The position numbers were made by a program, and so were the translations under genes. From Arsukibacterium ikkense (GTDB lineage: Bacteria; Pseudomonadota; Gammaproteobacteria; Enterobacterales; Alteromonadaceae): DNA of 64,000 nt. A model generated the notes under the pieces. That model was not told the DNA's origin. It made no database searches and worked only from the letters and a program-made list of their open reading frames with translations. How positions within the stretch are numbered: the first letter of the stretch is position 1; each line of letters begins with the position of its first letter. This document shows positions 48,760-58,285 of the stretch, one piece after another. The stretch covers positions 1 to 64,000 of the forward strand of contig NZ_LAHO01000007.1 of the NCBI RefSeq assembly GCF_000987775.1, in the 5' to 3' direction.

Positions 48760-49130
48760 AGGTCTCCCGATCGAATCGTAACTCACTGAATCTAAATGTC
48801 GTTTTCTTAAAAAACGCCTATATACCCGTTTTGCTACCCATAACACTTTTTGCTTTATGGTTCGAAAGCAAGCTGAGAATATCAGAGGGGATTTTCTGAT
48901 GCAACCATGGGTAATTTTTTAGTTACCCATCTGGGTAACAGGGTAAGTTCGAGTTATTTATGTTCTTTCACATAGAAATGCCAAAATTAGCTGAATTACC
49001 TGCAAGATCCTGTACCTATAAATTGTTGTAAATTTCCCTTATGCAGCGTAATGTGATGAACAACACCACGGTTAAATCTGTGCACACACCGAAAATACGT
49101 TTTTTCAAAAAAGTTATATATGGGAAGTAC

Positions 49131-49427
49131 ATGAATCAACATAAGCTCACTTTAGCAGTGCTGATCTGCTTATTTTTATCCGCTTGCACGTCAAGTTCAG
49201 GTGTGATTCCGGATGGCAAAGACTCTTACAGAATTATGTATACAGGTGATACCGGGTTTACTAATTCGAACACGTTGCAGAAAAATGCATATCAAGAGGC
49301 ATCTGTGTTTTGCGCAAAGCTAGGCAAAATCGTAGAAACAGTAAACATGGAATCTAAGCAGTCGCGTCCTTTAGGTGGCTGGCCAGAAGCTAGCCTGTTA
49401 TTTAAATGTGTAGAACGTTCTGAATAA
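49131..49427 (+). CDS. Small lipoprotein, unknown function
   Basis: 98 residues from ATG 49131, preceded by GGGAAG; longer upstream starts would put 30 odd residues before the signal peptide. A classic lipoprotein signal (LTLAVLICLFLSAC, Cys19) ends in a lipobox. The mature part is about 80 residues with a DTGFTNSNTLQKNAYQEASVFCAKLGK stretch of the type seen in small cell-envelope lipoproteins. No family name can be given. It lies alone between the two RM operons. Confidence 0.7.
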   Translation: MNQHKLTLAVLICLFLSACTSSSGVIPDGKDSYRIMYTGDTGFTNSNTLQKNAYQEASVFCAKLGKIVETVNMESKQSRPLGGWPEASLLFKCVERSE

Positions 49428-49510
49428 TATTTAGTTTTAAAATATTATCAGCAAACACTATTCACTTGAACTGGGTAACACTTTTCGTTACCCACAATCC
49501 AAACTTACAC

Positions 49511-50287
49511 CTAAGCCCGTTTATCTTTTACATATACATCAGATAACCTAGTGCTACCTGATTTACGCTTTTCAATTTCAAATAACTCGGTAGCTTCATA
49601 TAACTTGGTAAAGCTAGGAAAGCCATACGTGCGTGAGTCAAAGTCTGGATACTGCCGTTTAATCAAGGCACCGCAAGCGCCCATATGAGCCCAACCATCT
49701 TCGTCAGCGATATCACGAACTGAATTTCTCAGAATGTTGATTAATCGCGTATCACAGCAAAGATCACGTTTTGATCGTTTACCGTCACCGGCCTTACTTT
49801 GTGGCTTGGCGGGTGTCGTTGAAGTTACTTCATCCACCTCAGGCGCTCTAAGCACTTCGGTATGAATAAAATCATCACAAGCGTTACGAAATGCCAACGG
49901 TGTTTTATTCTCCCCTACGCCAAAAACGTATATTTGTGACTCTTTAAGCCGGGAAGCAAGCTTCGTGAAATCGCTGTCACTGGATACCAACGCAAATGCG
50001 TCAAACTTATTTGAGTACAGCAAATCCATCGCATCAATAATCATTGCCGCATCAGAAGAGTTTTTGCCCTGGGTGTAAGAAAACTGCTGAACTGGATTTA
50101 TCGCTAATTCGTTGAGAGTTTCTTTCCAGTTCTTTAGATGCGCGCTACTCCAGTCGCCGTAAGCCTTTTTAACTATGATATGACCATGCTTGGCGAGCTC
50201 AGATAGCACAGCCGCTAACACAGAGTACTGCGCATTCTCAGCATCAATCAGTACGGCAATTTTTTTCTCTGAATGTAAGTCCTTCAA
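49511..50287 (-). CDS. NYN-domain nuclease with C-terminal OST-HTH/LOTUS domain
   Basis: 258 residues. The N-terminal NYN (PIN-like) domain has the acidic residues of a metal-dependent RNase: Asp15 in VLIDAEN, Asp79 in NSSDAAM and Asp104/Asp106 in VSSDSDF. After a basic linker (about 155-175), the C-terminal part (180-255) with LINILRNSVRDIADEDGWAHMGACGALIKRQYPDFDSRTYGFPSFTKLYEA matches an OST-HTH/LOTUS RNA-binding domain. This pairing is common in LabA/DUF88 proteins. It is the last gene of the second RM operon, 37 bases after the DUF3800 gene, and is probably an RNA-acting effector or processing factor. Confidence 0.85.
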   Translation of the reverse strand: MKDLHSEKKIAVLIDAENAQYSVLAAVLSELAKHGHIIVKKAYGDWSSAHLKNWKETLNELAINPVQQFSYTQGKNSSDAAMIIDAMDLLYSNKFDAFALVSSDSDFTKLASRLKESQIYVFGVGENKTPLAFRNACDDFIHTEVLRAPEVDEVTSTTPAKPQSKAGDGKRSKRDLCCDTRLINILRNSVRDIADEDGWAHMGACGALIKRQYPDFDSRTYGFPSFTKLYEATELFEIEKRKSGSTRLSDVYVKDKRA

Positions 50288-50324
50288 TTCTAACTCCCTG
50301 TGGACACTCTAACTCTTCAACAGA

Positions 50325-51119
50325 TTACTTCGTTGTTGGTAAAGGGTACTTAAGTTTAATTGGGCGTACTTCTGCTTCACGTGGCCCCAATGATTTGTCG
50401 TAGAAGTACCAAATATTGAATTTTCTCTCGAAAGGGTATGTATCGGCTTGCAAATCAGTCCAACCCAAATGTTCAGCAACGTAATTGACTATCTTTTTTT
50501 TACGTTCATTTGAGCTGTTATTCTGCCACGCTTCCATAACAGCACCCAATAACAAGTCACAAAGCTGAATCTGTTGAGACTCTTTAGAATCTCTGGTCAG
50601 AACGTTTTGAATTGGTGCTGAATCCTGAATTTCTCTAGCAAGCTGATTATTAGCTATCACGTGTACAGCCTCATCAGCCTTTTTGTACCGTGATGCAATT
50701 GGATCAACCGTAACTCGAAACTCACACTCTCTGTTCGGGTGAGACTTAATACAGCTATGTACCTTTCTCGAAATAAATTTGGTGAAATGTTTTCTACGGG
50801 CTAAATCATAATCACCGCCATGCAGTTCTTTTCTAACAGTCTCTTTTCGAATGAGAATGCAGTGAAAAGCTAACCATGATGTCTCAAAAAAATATTTAAT
50901 TAGATCAAGATAAAACTCATGATAAATTTTGTCATGGGCCTTTTGCCATTTGATTTCATAGTGGTAGTTATGTCGTTCGCGCAGTCGTCTGATGTCCTCA
51001 GCAAAATCTCCTCGACGCTGCCATCGCATCCACAAACTTCCAAATCCATAATATCTTTGCCCACCTGTCCCTGACTCATCACAGGCTATATGCCAAATCA
51101 ACTTTCCTTGTTGCTGCAT
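50325..51119 (-). CDS. DUF3800 domain protein (RNase H-like fold)
   Basis: 264 residues. The N-terminus IACDESGTGGQRYYGFGSLWM is the DUF3800 opening, with Asp14 as the first acid. Asp138 (VTVDP) and Asp187 (QIQLCDLLLGAV) complete the pattern expected for an RNase H-like metal site. Members are frequent in defence islands and prophages; activity is largely uncharacterised. AAGGGAT lies before the start. It sits ten bases after the nitrilase-like gene, inside the same leftward unit. Confidence 0.82.
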   Translation of the reverse strand: MQQQGKLIWHIACDESGTGGQRYYGFGSLWMRWQRRGDFAEDIRRLRERHNYHYEIKWQKAHDKIYHEFYLDLIKYFFETSWLAFHCILIRKETVRKELHGGDYDLARRKHFTKFISRKVHSCIKSHPNRECEFRVTVDPIASRYKKADEAVHVIANNQLAREIQDSAPIQNVLTRDSKESQQIQLCDLLLGAVMEAWQNNSSNERKKKIVNYVAEHLGWTDLQADTYPFERKFNIWYFYDKSLGPREAEVRPIKLKYPLPTTK

Positions 51120-51129
51120 AGTAAATCCC

Positions 51130-52149
51130 TTATCGACCTCTATACCCTGCTGGTGGTGATTTAATATCTCTTAACAACTTAGCTTTTTTACCGGTTTTAA
51201 ATGCGAGTAAATCCAGTTCAAATAGACTTACCGCCGCCTGATGATTTCCATGAACATGCGCAATATTTCGATGGAATGGTTCATGATATGGAGCCTGAGC
51301 AGTTGAACCACCATATTCACCAGTATTAGCAATAATCACATGCTGATACATGTGAAACTGCAACGCTGCTGCCATGTTATCAAAAGTGCTTATATCTTTG
51401 TTTAAAGCAGCTATAACGTAACCGTCTGTAATCTCTCTAAAATCCGCGACAAGCCTTAAATCTGTAGCATCAAAGCAGATTGAGCCTGTTAGACAAGCCT
51501 TCTTTCTTGCCTTGTCAGTAAACTCAATAATCAGTTGATAAGGCCGGTGACCAACAACTCCAAGCTTTTCTTCTAAGAGCATCGGGAATTTCTTTCCCTG
51601 GTATATACGTTGTAGTCGTCGTGTTCTACCTATACGTTGTCTAATTATCCAAACGGCTTTATTAATTACCTCACCAGAATGAGGATGCTTTACAAAAGTT
51701 AACCCTGCAAAAATTGTGGCATTAGTAGTGTCGGAGAGTCTCTCTAAAATATCAACATCCTCTGGGTGCACGGATAATTCAGGGAAAACAATCAAATCAA
51801 TCTTATTGTTCCTATTTTCATTTGATGTCCGATTTGCTACTTGCCCTGCCCTGAGTTTCTGCGATATAAGTCTACATGTAGCGGCTAAATGAGCCCTGTG
51901 CTTTGCCCGATATTCTGGAGACCACTCTGTAGGATGCGTTTCCGAGAAGTCCTTTACATAAGGCATTAGCGTCTGAACAACTGCAACCCTAAAATTACTG
52001 AGTAATCCATCAGCCGACATATTGACAGGAATTACATACCCAGGAGTATCTGACTGATACCCAAACCTTTTCGCCTGTTCATTTTGCCTAGATGAAAAGA
52101 ACTTTTTAAGTGTTTTTCTGTTAGTCATATCTGAATGTTTTATATTCAT
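51130..52149 (-). CDS. Nitrilase/carbon-nitrogen hydrolase superfamily protein paired with the reverse transcriptase
   Basis: 339 residues. The nitrilase fold is indicated by FRVAVVQT near residue 53, then the catalytic Glu124 in IVFPELS, Lys186/187 in IYQGKKFP and Cys225 in GSICFD, so the Glu-Lys-Cys triad appears complete. The C-terminal half has VIIANTGEYGGSTAQAPYHEPF, as in the family. The first 50 residues are a basic extension. In defence-associated reverse transcriptase type 1 a nitrilase-like domain is fused to the RT; here it is a separate gene 25 bases downstream of one. Substrate unknown. AAGGAT marks the start. Confidence 0.82.
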   Translation of the reverse strand: MNIKHSDMTNRKTLKKFFSSRQNEQAKRFGYQSDTPGYVIPVNMSADGLLSNFRVAVVQTLMPYVKDFSETHPTEWSPEYRAKHRAHLAATCRLISQKLRAGQVANRTSNENRNNKIDLIVFPELSVHPEDVDILERLSDTTNATIFAGLTFVKHPHSGEVINKAVWIIRQRIGRTRRLQRIYQGKKFPMLLEEKLGVVGHRPYQLIIEFTDKARKKACLTGSICFDATDLRLVADFREITDGYVIAALNKDISTFDNMAAALQFHMYQHVIIANTGEYGGSTAQAPYHEPFHRNIAHVHGNHQAAVSLFELDLLAFKTGKKAKLLRDIKSPPAGYRGR

Positions 52150-52174
52150 AATGCTAAATCCTTTTCCCTAGCTT

Positions 52175-54973
52175 CTAGTCATCACTTAAATACAAACCAG
52201 GCCATTGTAATAAAGACATAATTGTTTGTGTCAACCATGGCGATATAGGAACACTTTCTTTACCTAATCCAGAGTTTACAGGCATTAGTCCCATTCTTCG
52301 TTTAAACCAATTAGTGTTTAAGCCAACAAAACGACCCACTTGGTGTTCTCTTACAATAAAACTACGTGAGGTAAAATCCATTTCACCAACAACCGCAGCT
52401 CTTAATAATCGCCCCAATCGATATGCAAATTGCTTATCCTGCATCACCCACGATGGAGCAATATTTAAATTTTTATTTGTCCCATTTCGCCAACTTGAGT
52501 CAAACTCCAGCGTGATGCTTTCAACCCTAGGATTTTGTATATCATTCCAATCCTTCATAAAAATTCTAAAATCTGCTAACTCAACGCCATCTTCTTCAAG
52601 AAAGGATTCATTAGACAGAAGTGCTTTTGCCAATTTAGTGAGCGCGTTTTCATGCGTAAACGGGTTCTCGGTGTGCATCACAACATCGATAAGTGCTAAA
52701 GGCGATGAGGGCCATTTTTTAAGAGGAAGTGCTAAAAAATCTTTTTCAACTTCATGATGATAAAGAGAAATTTTACTTAGCCAATTGTGTGCGAGTTTCG
52801 GTTTACTCGTTTGCCAGGTCTTAATTAAAAAGGGAATTTGATCCGGTTGAGCAGACAAAAATATCTGGATGAGTTGGTCTTTCAATTTATTGCTTTTTAA
52901 TTTGGTGAGGCCATCACCAAACCACAAGTGGAACTGATTCCAATTTTGAGATTGTCGCGTCGCAATTAAACTAAGAACAAGCGTTGCAATAGCACTCCCA
53001 GCTGATAGTTTATCCCTAAAATTCATTGCCTTATGCAGACCTACATATTTTTCGAGACCTTGTGTATTCGAAATGTCTACAGGAATTTTCATAACTGCTA
53101 AAAACAGTAGAATTTGCGAATTTAAATACCAAGGTAACTTCGAAGATCTATCCAACAGACGTAAAGCAAATTTTTTAAGCTCCATTCTGTATGCAGTAAT
53201 ATTGGACTTTTGTGGATATTCAACGGTATCACTTAAACCCGTCTCAACTGTTGCAGCTTTAAACAGCTCAGAAGCAATATAATAGGCCGTTAACTTTTCG
53301 CTGCTATTTTTTGCATCCAACTTGCTTTCTAGAGCTTCAATAACTGGATAGACAAGCTCAGTGCTTGGATATAAATCTAGAGCACATCTCAACACGGTAA
53401 CTAATGAAGGGTTACGAGACCAAACTGAAATTAACTTTCTTGCTACCGTTTCAATTTCATGATCAACGAGATCAAGTTCAGTGAAAAGTTTGCCATTTGA
53501 AGGGTTTGTGATAGGTGTAATTGAATCCGCCATCAACCTTCTTTGACGTAGTACTTTTCGATACCTGTATGCTAAAAACCGCTTGATGGTGTCATCTCGC
53601 ACATCCGCTTGCGGAATCACAATATGTGCCAATTTAAGAGGATTTGTATCTTTATTTTCAGCCGTTTTTGATTCTGAAATAACGAGCAAATGGTCAAGAG
53701 CGGCAGCTGTCTGCTCTAAAACCTCTTGATCAGGTGCATTGCTTATTCGATTCTGAACATTTTTCATTAAAGCAGAAGTCGCACCGTTTAAAGTAAAATT
53801 ACGGTATGCAGTAATCTGGGTTTTTTCCGCTTTAATTCTAGGCTCAGAGTCATCATTAGCGAAAACCATAAAGATAATGTTTTCAAACCAACTTGTTACC
53901 GCATCTGCAAGAGACTTAATACAACCATCAAACCGATTATCAACTTTTACAACAAGCCGAATATCATCGACATAGCGGCAATAATCCAGTAACTGAAAGC
54001 TTGCAAACTCTCCGGGATTAATAAAGTGCGATGTTCCAATTGAGCCTTTTAATTTTGTATCGAACTCCAGCATGTACGCATTTGCAAAAAAACCACCACT
54101 GACAAGCCCCTGAGGAATACCTAATGGTTGCTCTTCAGGTAAGTTCAATGACTCAGGATCCCACTGCCACGATAATATTTGCGTTATCGAATCCCAAAAT
54201 GTCTCATCTTTCAGTTCTGGTTCTTGGAAAGCTGCACAATACTGTTCATATGCTTTCTTCAAACGTGCTGCAAGGTCGGCTTGGCTGATGGAGTCAAAGA
54301 ACTTCTCAAAATCAAGGCTAATAATATAAAGCAAATCAGCATCTTGATCAGCGTCTATGCAAACTTCAACAGGCCTTTCTAAAAATAATTGATAATCGGT
54401 ATAGTATTGCGAGTAAGCACCAGCATTTCCCCAACGAAATCTTGCTTGCTGCTGATCTGATGCTTTATTGGATGACCAATCACAAAACAGCCGGTTTCCG
54501 TAACTAACAACTTGTTTACGGGCATTCTTCTTACTCAAGTAACTTGTATGATCTGGGTTTCCCTGCAAGCTCTCAATCGTATCAGCTAAACACAACATGA
54601 CGCAGGTCGCCATAACCTGATCTCTCACTGAAAGATGTGCAAGAGGTCTCAGATCCTGACCCTTTTTACTCACCTTCCACGCAGTTTTTAAAGACGATTT
54701 ATCATTAAACTGCCATTCAGCATTTTTGGGGCACGGTACATACTTAGCTAGGCATTTATCTGCATGATTAGCTGTTCTGATTTGTTCAGACCATTCGGTT
54801 AGCTTATTGGGTAGACAAATTGCCGTTTCTTCGAGCTCTAAAATATCGGCGTAAGAATTGCGATACCGAATATATGTATCGGATTTTTTCCAAGCCTGGG
54901 CTAAAACAGCTTCGTCTGATAGTAAGTCAATTGACGGAAGCAGGCGGTTGTAGCGTTCATCTAAAATGCTCAT
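52175..54973 (-). CDS. Reverse transcriptase of the UG/defence-associated (DRT) type
   Basis: 932 residues. RT motifs are intact: an early RPLAHLSVRDQV block (109-120), catalytic Asp221 in SLDFEKFFDSI, GIPQGLVSGGFFANAYMLEFD-type motif B (285-305) and YVDD at 334-337 (CRYVDDIRLVV). All three catalytic Asp are present. Residues about 440-800 are helical and repeat-like without a named domain, and about 830-932 form a distinct Trp/Arg-rich end. There is no maturase, endonuclease or integrase domain. The start overlaps the hsdS stop (ATGA), so it is translated with the RM operon. The adjacent nitrilase gene makes a DRT1/UG-type defence system the best fit; group II intron and retron origins are unlikely. 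Confidence 0.9.
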   Translation of the reverse strand: MSILDERYNRLLPSIDLLSDEAVLAQAWKKSDTYIRYRNSYADILELEETAICLPNKLTEWSEQIRTANHADKCLAKYVPCPKNAEWQFNDKSSLKTAWKVSKKGQDLRPLAHLSVRDQVMATCVMLCLADTIESLQGNPDHTSYLSKKNARKQVVSYGNRLFCDWSSNKASDQQQARFRWGNAGAYSQYYTDYQLFLERPVEVCIDADQDADLLYIISLDFEKFFDSISQADLAARLKKAYEQYCAAFQEPELKDETFWDSITQILSWQWDPESLNLPEEQPLGIPQGLVSGGFFANAYMLEFDTKLKGSIGTSHFINPGEFASFQLLDYCRYVDDIRLVVKVDNRFDGCIKSLADAVTSWFENIIFMVFANDDSEPRIKAEKTQITAYRNFTLNGATSALMKNVQNRISNAPDQEVLEQTAAALDHLLVISESKTAENKDTNPLKLAHIVIPQADVRDDTIKRFLAYRYRKVLRQRRLMADSITPITNPSNGKLFTELDLVDHEIETVARKLISVWSRNPSLVTVLRCALDLYPSTELVYPVIEALESKLDAKNSSEKLTAYYIASELFKAATVETGLSDTVEYPQKSNITAYRMELKKFALRLLDRSSKLPWYLNSQILLFLAVMKIPVDISNTQGLEKYVGLHKAMNFRDKLSAGSAIATLVLSLIATRQSQNWNQFHLWFGDGLTKLKSNKLKDQLIQIFLSAQPDQIPFLIKTWQTSKPKLAHNWLSKISLYHHEVEKDFLALPLKKWPSSPLALIDVVMHTENPFTHENALTKLAKALLSNESFLEEDGVELADFRIFMKDWNDIQNPRVESITLEFDSSWRNGTNKNLNIAPSWVMQDKQFAYRLGRLLRAAVVGEMDFTSRSFIVREHQVGRFVGLNTNWFKRRMGLMPVNSGLGKESVPISPWLTQTIMSLLQWPGLYLSDD

Positions 54974-56736
54974 GGCACCGCCTGTTCTACGAGTACTTCA
55001 GCTAAAACAGCTTGGGTATTTTTTGTCGAAGCAAGTTGACAACACAGTAACCCAGATATTTTGAAAATTTCATTAACACGGCTTATTATGCGTGCCTGTT
55101 CATTTACGGGAGGAATTATTGCAACTAATTGGGAGATGGCTCCCAAGAATAGATTTGCTTGAGCCGACTGTTTAGACTTGTTAGTCATTTGGATTTGCAA
55201 GAAGGGGCTACGAAGCATCATTGCAAGATAATCGATATTTAAGGTTGTTGCTGGTCTAATCATTGCCGCACTTCTAACCATCGAATATGTGTCACTTTTA
55301 TCCACTAATGCAACACGACCAATACTCCCTGAGCAAGAAATTAATATATCACCGATATTTGGATCACACCTGCGTCTAATTCGTTCAAATTCATCTGCGG
55401 GTACAAAATCTACGTCATGGAGAACAATTCCCTGATTAGTTACATTTCTTGCAGATAAAAGATAATGTCCTATCTCTGATCTTCTAGGTGTGGCATGTTC
55501 GCCGTCAGTTATTTTAAAACAGATATCTGAGCACCTTACCCACTCCCACCCATCCGGTAATTCAAACGGCTTTTCATCGTCAGTTATATGCGGTAGCGCC
55601 TTTTGTTTTTTGATTTTACCGGCTTTTACCAGGGCGTCTTTCTCATAGGCGATGCGTTTTAGCAGTTCGCTGGCAGGTTCGTCATTGGGGTCTTGTTTGC
55701 ATAGCTTGCCCATTACAGCCAGTTGCAGGATGCTTTGTTTTAGCGCGTTAATGCTGTATTCGGTGGTAAATAGCGTATCAAAATGTGCAGCAAGGCGCTG
55801 CCAGTTACTGGCCAGTTCGTCAGCATTCAGGCTTTGGGTTAAGGTGGCGAGCAAAGCATCAACCAGTTGGTTATGAGCGTCAAGCTGCTGGTAGCTTTGT
55901 TGCTCTAGTTGATCGCAAAGCTCTATTAAATTGTCTATTCTTTCTATCAGCCTATTTTGGTATGAAATTGGCGGAAGAGGTATAACAAGTTCACAAAATT
56001 TTGCAGTAGAAATACCGCCGATAATCCCGGTCATTGATTCACTTAGAATCGAAAACAACGTTGGAGTTAGATACCAACTCAGTACAAATTTAGGTGAAAT
56101 TCCACAAAATAATTCGTTTGCATATAGTTTGTTACCAAAGCAAATATCCCTATTGGTTATTCCACACTTTTTACCTGCACTACCACCCTCTGCACATATT
56201 AATACAGCCCCTTTGTGTGCAACTTTAAATTTTTCTATGTTTTTTGGAATTAAAACTCCATTATCGTAATCCAATTCCGTAAAACCATATCCCACATCTT
56301 TTGTCGCAACATATGGGTATCCATTACTCAAACCAGTGTATTCAGACTCTTTCTGACTAGCATTAATACTGTTTCCATTAAAAACATTACCAATTTCCCC
56401 GATTCGCGCCCACTTCCAACCAACAGGCAATTCAAAAGGTTTTTCTTCATTGCTAATCGGCGGCAGTGGCTTTTGCTTTTTCAGCTTACCGGCTTTAACC
56501 AGAGCCTCTTTCTCAGCTGCAATCCGCTTTAACAGCTCACTGGCTGGTTCATCATTCGGATCTTGCGGCACTAACTTACCGCGCACGGCCAGCTCTAAAA
56601 TCAGCTCGCGCAGCTTTTTAATGCCGGTTAGCTCAATTTTGTTATTACTGCCCCGCCCGCTGGTGCTTTTGGCGGTTTGGGCTTGTGTCCATAGGTCTAA
56701 ATGCTCGGTAATTAGCTTTTCTACTTGTACGGCCAT
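54970..56736 (-). CDS. hsdS: Type I restriction-modification specificity subunit (second system)
   Basis: 588 residues, matching EcoAI/EcoEI-type HsdS. Two halves each begin with the same helical block: QDPNDEPASELLKRIA near 58 and again near 350, followed by LKKQKPLP/IKKQKALP and KPFELPxGWxW. Each block precedes a target recognition domain. A central coiled region (LIERIDNLIELCDQLEQQSYQQLDAHNQLVDALL) separates the halves. The internal duplication is normal for HsdS. It ends four bases inside the reverse transcriptase gene. Confidence 0.93.
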   Translation of the reverse strand: MAVQVEKLITEHLDLWTQAQTAKSTSGRGSNNKIELTGIKKLRELILELAVRGKLVPQDPNDEPASELLKRIAAEKEALVKAGKLKKQKPLPPISNEEKPFELPVGWKWARIGEIGNVFNGNSINASQKESEYTGLSNGYPYVATKDVGYGFTELDYDNGVLIPKNIEKFKVAHKGAVLICAEGGSAGKKCGITNRDICFGNKLYANELFCGISPKFVLSWYLTPTLFSILSESMTGIIGGISTAKFCELVIPLPPISYQNRLIERIDNLIELCDQLEQQSYQQLDAHNQLVDALLATLTQSLNADELASNWQRLAAHFDTLFTTEYSINALKQSILQLAVMGKLCKQDPNDEPASELLKRIAYEKDALVKAGKIKKQKALPHITDDEKPFELPDGWEWVRCSDICFKITDGEHATPRRSEIGHYLLSARNVTNQGIVLHDVDFVPADEFERIRRRCDPNIGDILISCSGSIGRVALVDKSDTYSMVRSAAMIRPATTLNIDYLAMMLRSPFLQIQMTNKSKQSAQANLFLGAISQLVAIIPPVNEQARIISRVNEIFKISGLLCCQLASTKNTQAVLAEVLVEQAVP

Positions 56737-56740
56737 GCGC

Positions 56741-58216
56741 TTAACCTCTGCCGCTAGTTGGTGCCAGGGCTTCGGCCAGTATGCTTTTTAGCTGGTCGCG
56801 CAGCTGCTGTATTTCCTGCTGCTGTTGGGCATAACTGGCTAATAGCTCTTCAGGGTCGTGGCTTATCAGCTCGCCAATATGCGGGTTTTTACAATCCAGA
56901 TTGTAGTTACGCGCTTTAATATCCTCTGCTGACACCTTCCAGGCAAACTGGTTTTCCTCCCGCGTAGCAAAACCATCATCTGCACTGCCCCACCAGGCTT
57001 CTTCTACTGCGAACTCTTCAATACGCATTGGCCGGGTTTTGCTGTAGTTTTTAACGCCTTCCGGGTATTGATGCTCGTAAAACCAAATGTCTTTAGTGGG
57101 TGTGCCTTTGGTAAAAAACAGCAGGTTGGTTTTAATGCCGGTATAGGGATTAAACACGCCATTGGGCAGGCGTACTATGGTGTGCAGATTGCACTCTTCC
57201 AGCAGCTTTTCTTTTAAGCGCGATTTCATGCCCTCGCCAAATAAAAAGCCGTCTGGCAGGACTACTGCGGCGCGGCCATCGTCTTTTAGCAGGTGGACGA
57301 TTAATGTCATAAATAAATCGGCGGTTTCACGGGTGCGCAGCGCCTGCGGGAAGTTGGTTTCAATGCCGTCTTCTTCCATACCACCAAACGGCGGGTTAGT
57401 AATAATGCAGTCGACCCGCTCTTTAGGCCCCCAGCTGATTAGCGGCCTTGCCAGAGTGTTGTCGTGGCGAATTTGAAACGGCACTTCAATGCCGTGCAAA
57501 ATCATATTGGTGGTGGCCAGCAAGTGTGGCAGTGGCTTTTTTTCTACCCCAAAAATACTGCTTTGCAGCACTTGCTCGTCGCTTGGGGTTTTAACGTAAT
57601 GCTTACGCTTATGCTCGATAGTACAGGTTAAAAAGCCGCCTGTGCCACAGGCTGGATCAAGCACCTTGTCTTCCAGCTTAGGGCCAACCATTCGTACCAT
57701 AAATTCGGTAACCGGGCGCGGGGTATAAAATTCACCAGCGTTACCGGCGTTTTGTAAGTCGCGCAGTATTTGCTCGTACATATCGCCGAACAAATGGCGT
57801 TCCTGCGCTTTATTAAAATCGATCCCTTCCTGAATTTTGTTGATCATCTGCCTTAGCAGCTGACCTGACTTCATATAGTTGTAGGCATCTTCAAATACGC
57901 TTTTAATTACAAAAGCACGCTGGTCATCGCCTTTTGGCTGAAGGTTTTGTAACGCAGGGAACAGTTCGTTGTCGATGAACTGCTTTAACTCGTCACCAGT
58001 AATGCCTTCGGCATTGGCCGCCCAGTTACGCCAGCGTAAGTGCTCCGGAATGGGTGAGCTGTAATCGCCAAATAATTCCCACTCCTGCTCTTTATCATCA
58101 TAGATTTTTAAAAACAGCATCCAGACCAACTGGCCAATACGCTGGGCGTCACCGTCGACGCCAACGTCTTTACGCATAATGTCTTGAATGGATTTAATGG
58201 TACTGCTAATTGACAT
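56741..58216 (-). CDS. hsdM: Type I restriction-modification DNA methyltransferase (second system)
   Basis: 491 residues, like type IB HsdM. SAM motif I DPACGTGGFL begins at 187 and catalytic NPPFGG at 274. GEFYTPRPVTEFMVRMV near 161 and the PDGFLFGEG segment are also typical. It forms the M2S methylase with the HsdS four bases downstream. It is separated from hsdR by 230 bases that hold palindromic repeats, so hsdM may also have its own promoter. Confidence 0.95.
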   Translation of the reverse strand: MSISSTIKSIQDIMRKDVGVDGDAQRIGQLVWMLFLKIYDDKEQEWELFGDYSSPIPEHLRWRNWAANAEGITGDELKQFIDNELFPALQNLQPKGDDQRAFVIKSVFEDAYNYMKSGQLLRQMINKIQEGIDFNKAQERHLFGDMYEQILRDLQNAGNAGEFYTPRPVTEFMVRMVGPKLEDKVLDPACGTGGFLTCTIEHKRKHYVKTPSDEQVLQSSIFGVEKKPLPHLLATTNMILHGIEVPFQIRHDNTLARPLISWGPKERVDCIITNPPFGGMEEDGIETNFPQALRTRETADLFMTLIVHLLKDDGRAAVVLPDGFLFGEGMKSRLKEKLLEECNLHTIVRLPNGVFNPYTGIKTNLLFFTKGTPTKDIWFYEHQYPEGVKNYSKTRPMRIEEFAVEEAWWGSADDGFATREENQFAWKVSAEDIKARNYNLDCKNPHIGELISHDPEELLASYAQQQQEIQQLRDQLKSILAEALAPTSGRG

Positions 58217-58285
58217 GGTGTTCCTTTTAACTCAAAAAAATGCGACTAAAGCTCACGAACCGGCTTACACACGCCAACACGCCGT

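Larger units (their letters stand above)
48429..49130. other. Intergenic gap with repeat mosaic
   Basis: About 700 bases. The left half (to about 48760) is packed with palindromic modules and the second tRNA-tail hairpin (separate entries). The right half is AT-rich with nothing recognised beyond the upstream region of the lipoprotein gene. Confidence 0.6.

Noticed and set aside
49041..49130. 30-residue N-terminal extension of the small lipoprotein
   Set aside because: It would bury the lipoprotein signal; ATG 49131 has a ribosome site and gives a normal lipobox position.
52175..54973. Group II intron or retron reverse transcriptase
   Set aside because: There is no maturase or endonuclease domain, the gene overlaps hsdS so no intron RNA or msr/msd can precede it, and a nitrilase gene is adjacent.
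54970..56736. Fusion of two hsdS genes
   Set aside because: The internal duplication is the normal two-TRD layout and the length is that of EcoAI/EcoEI-type HsdS.
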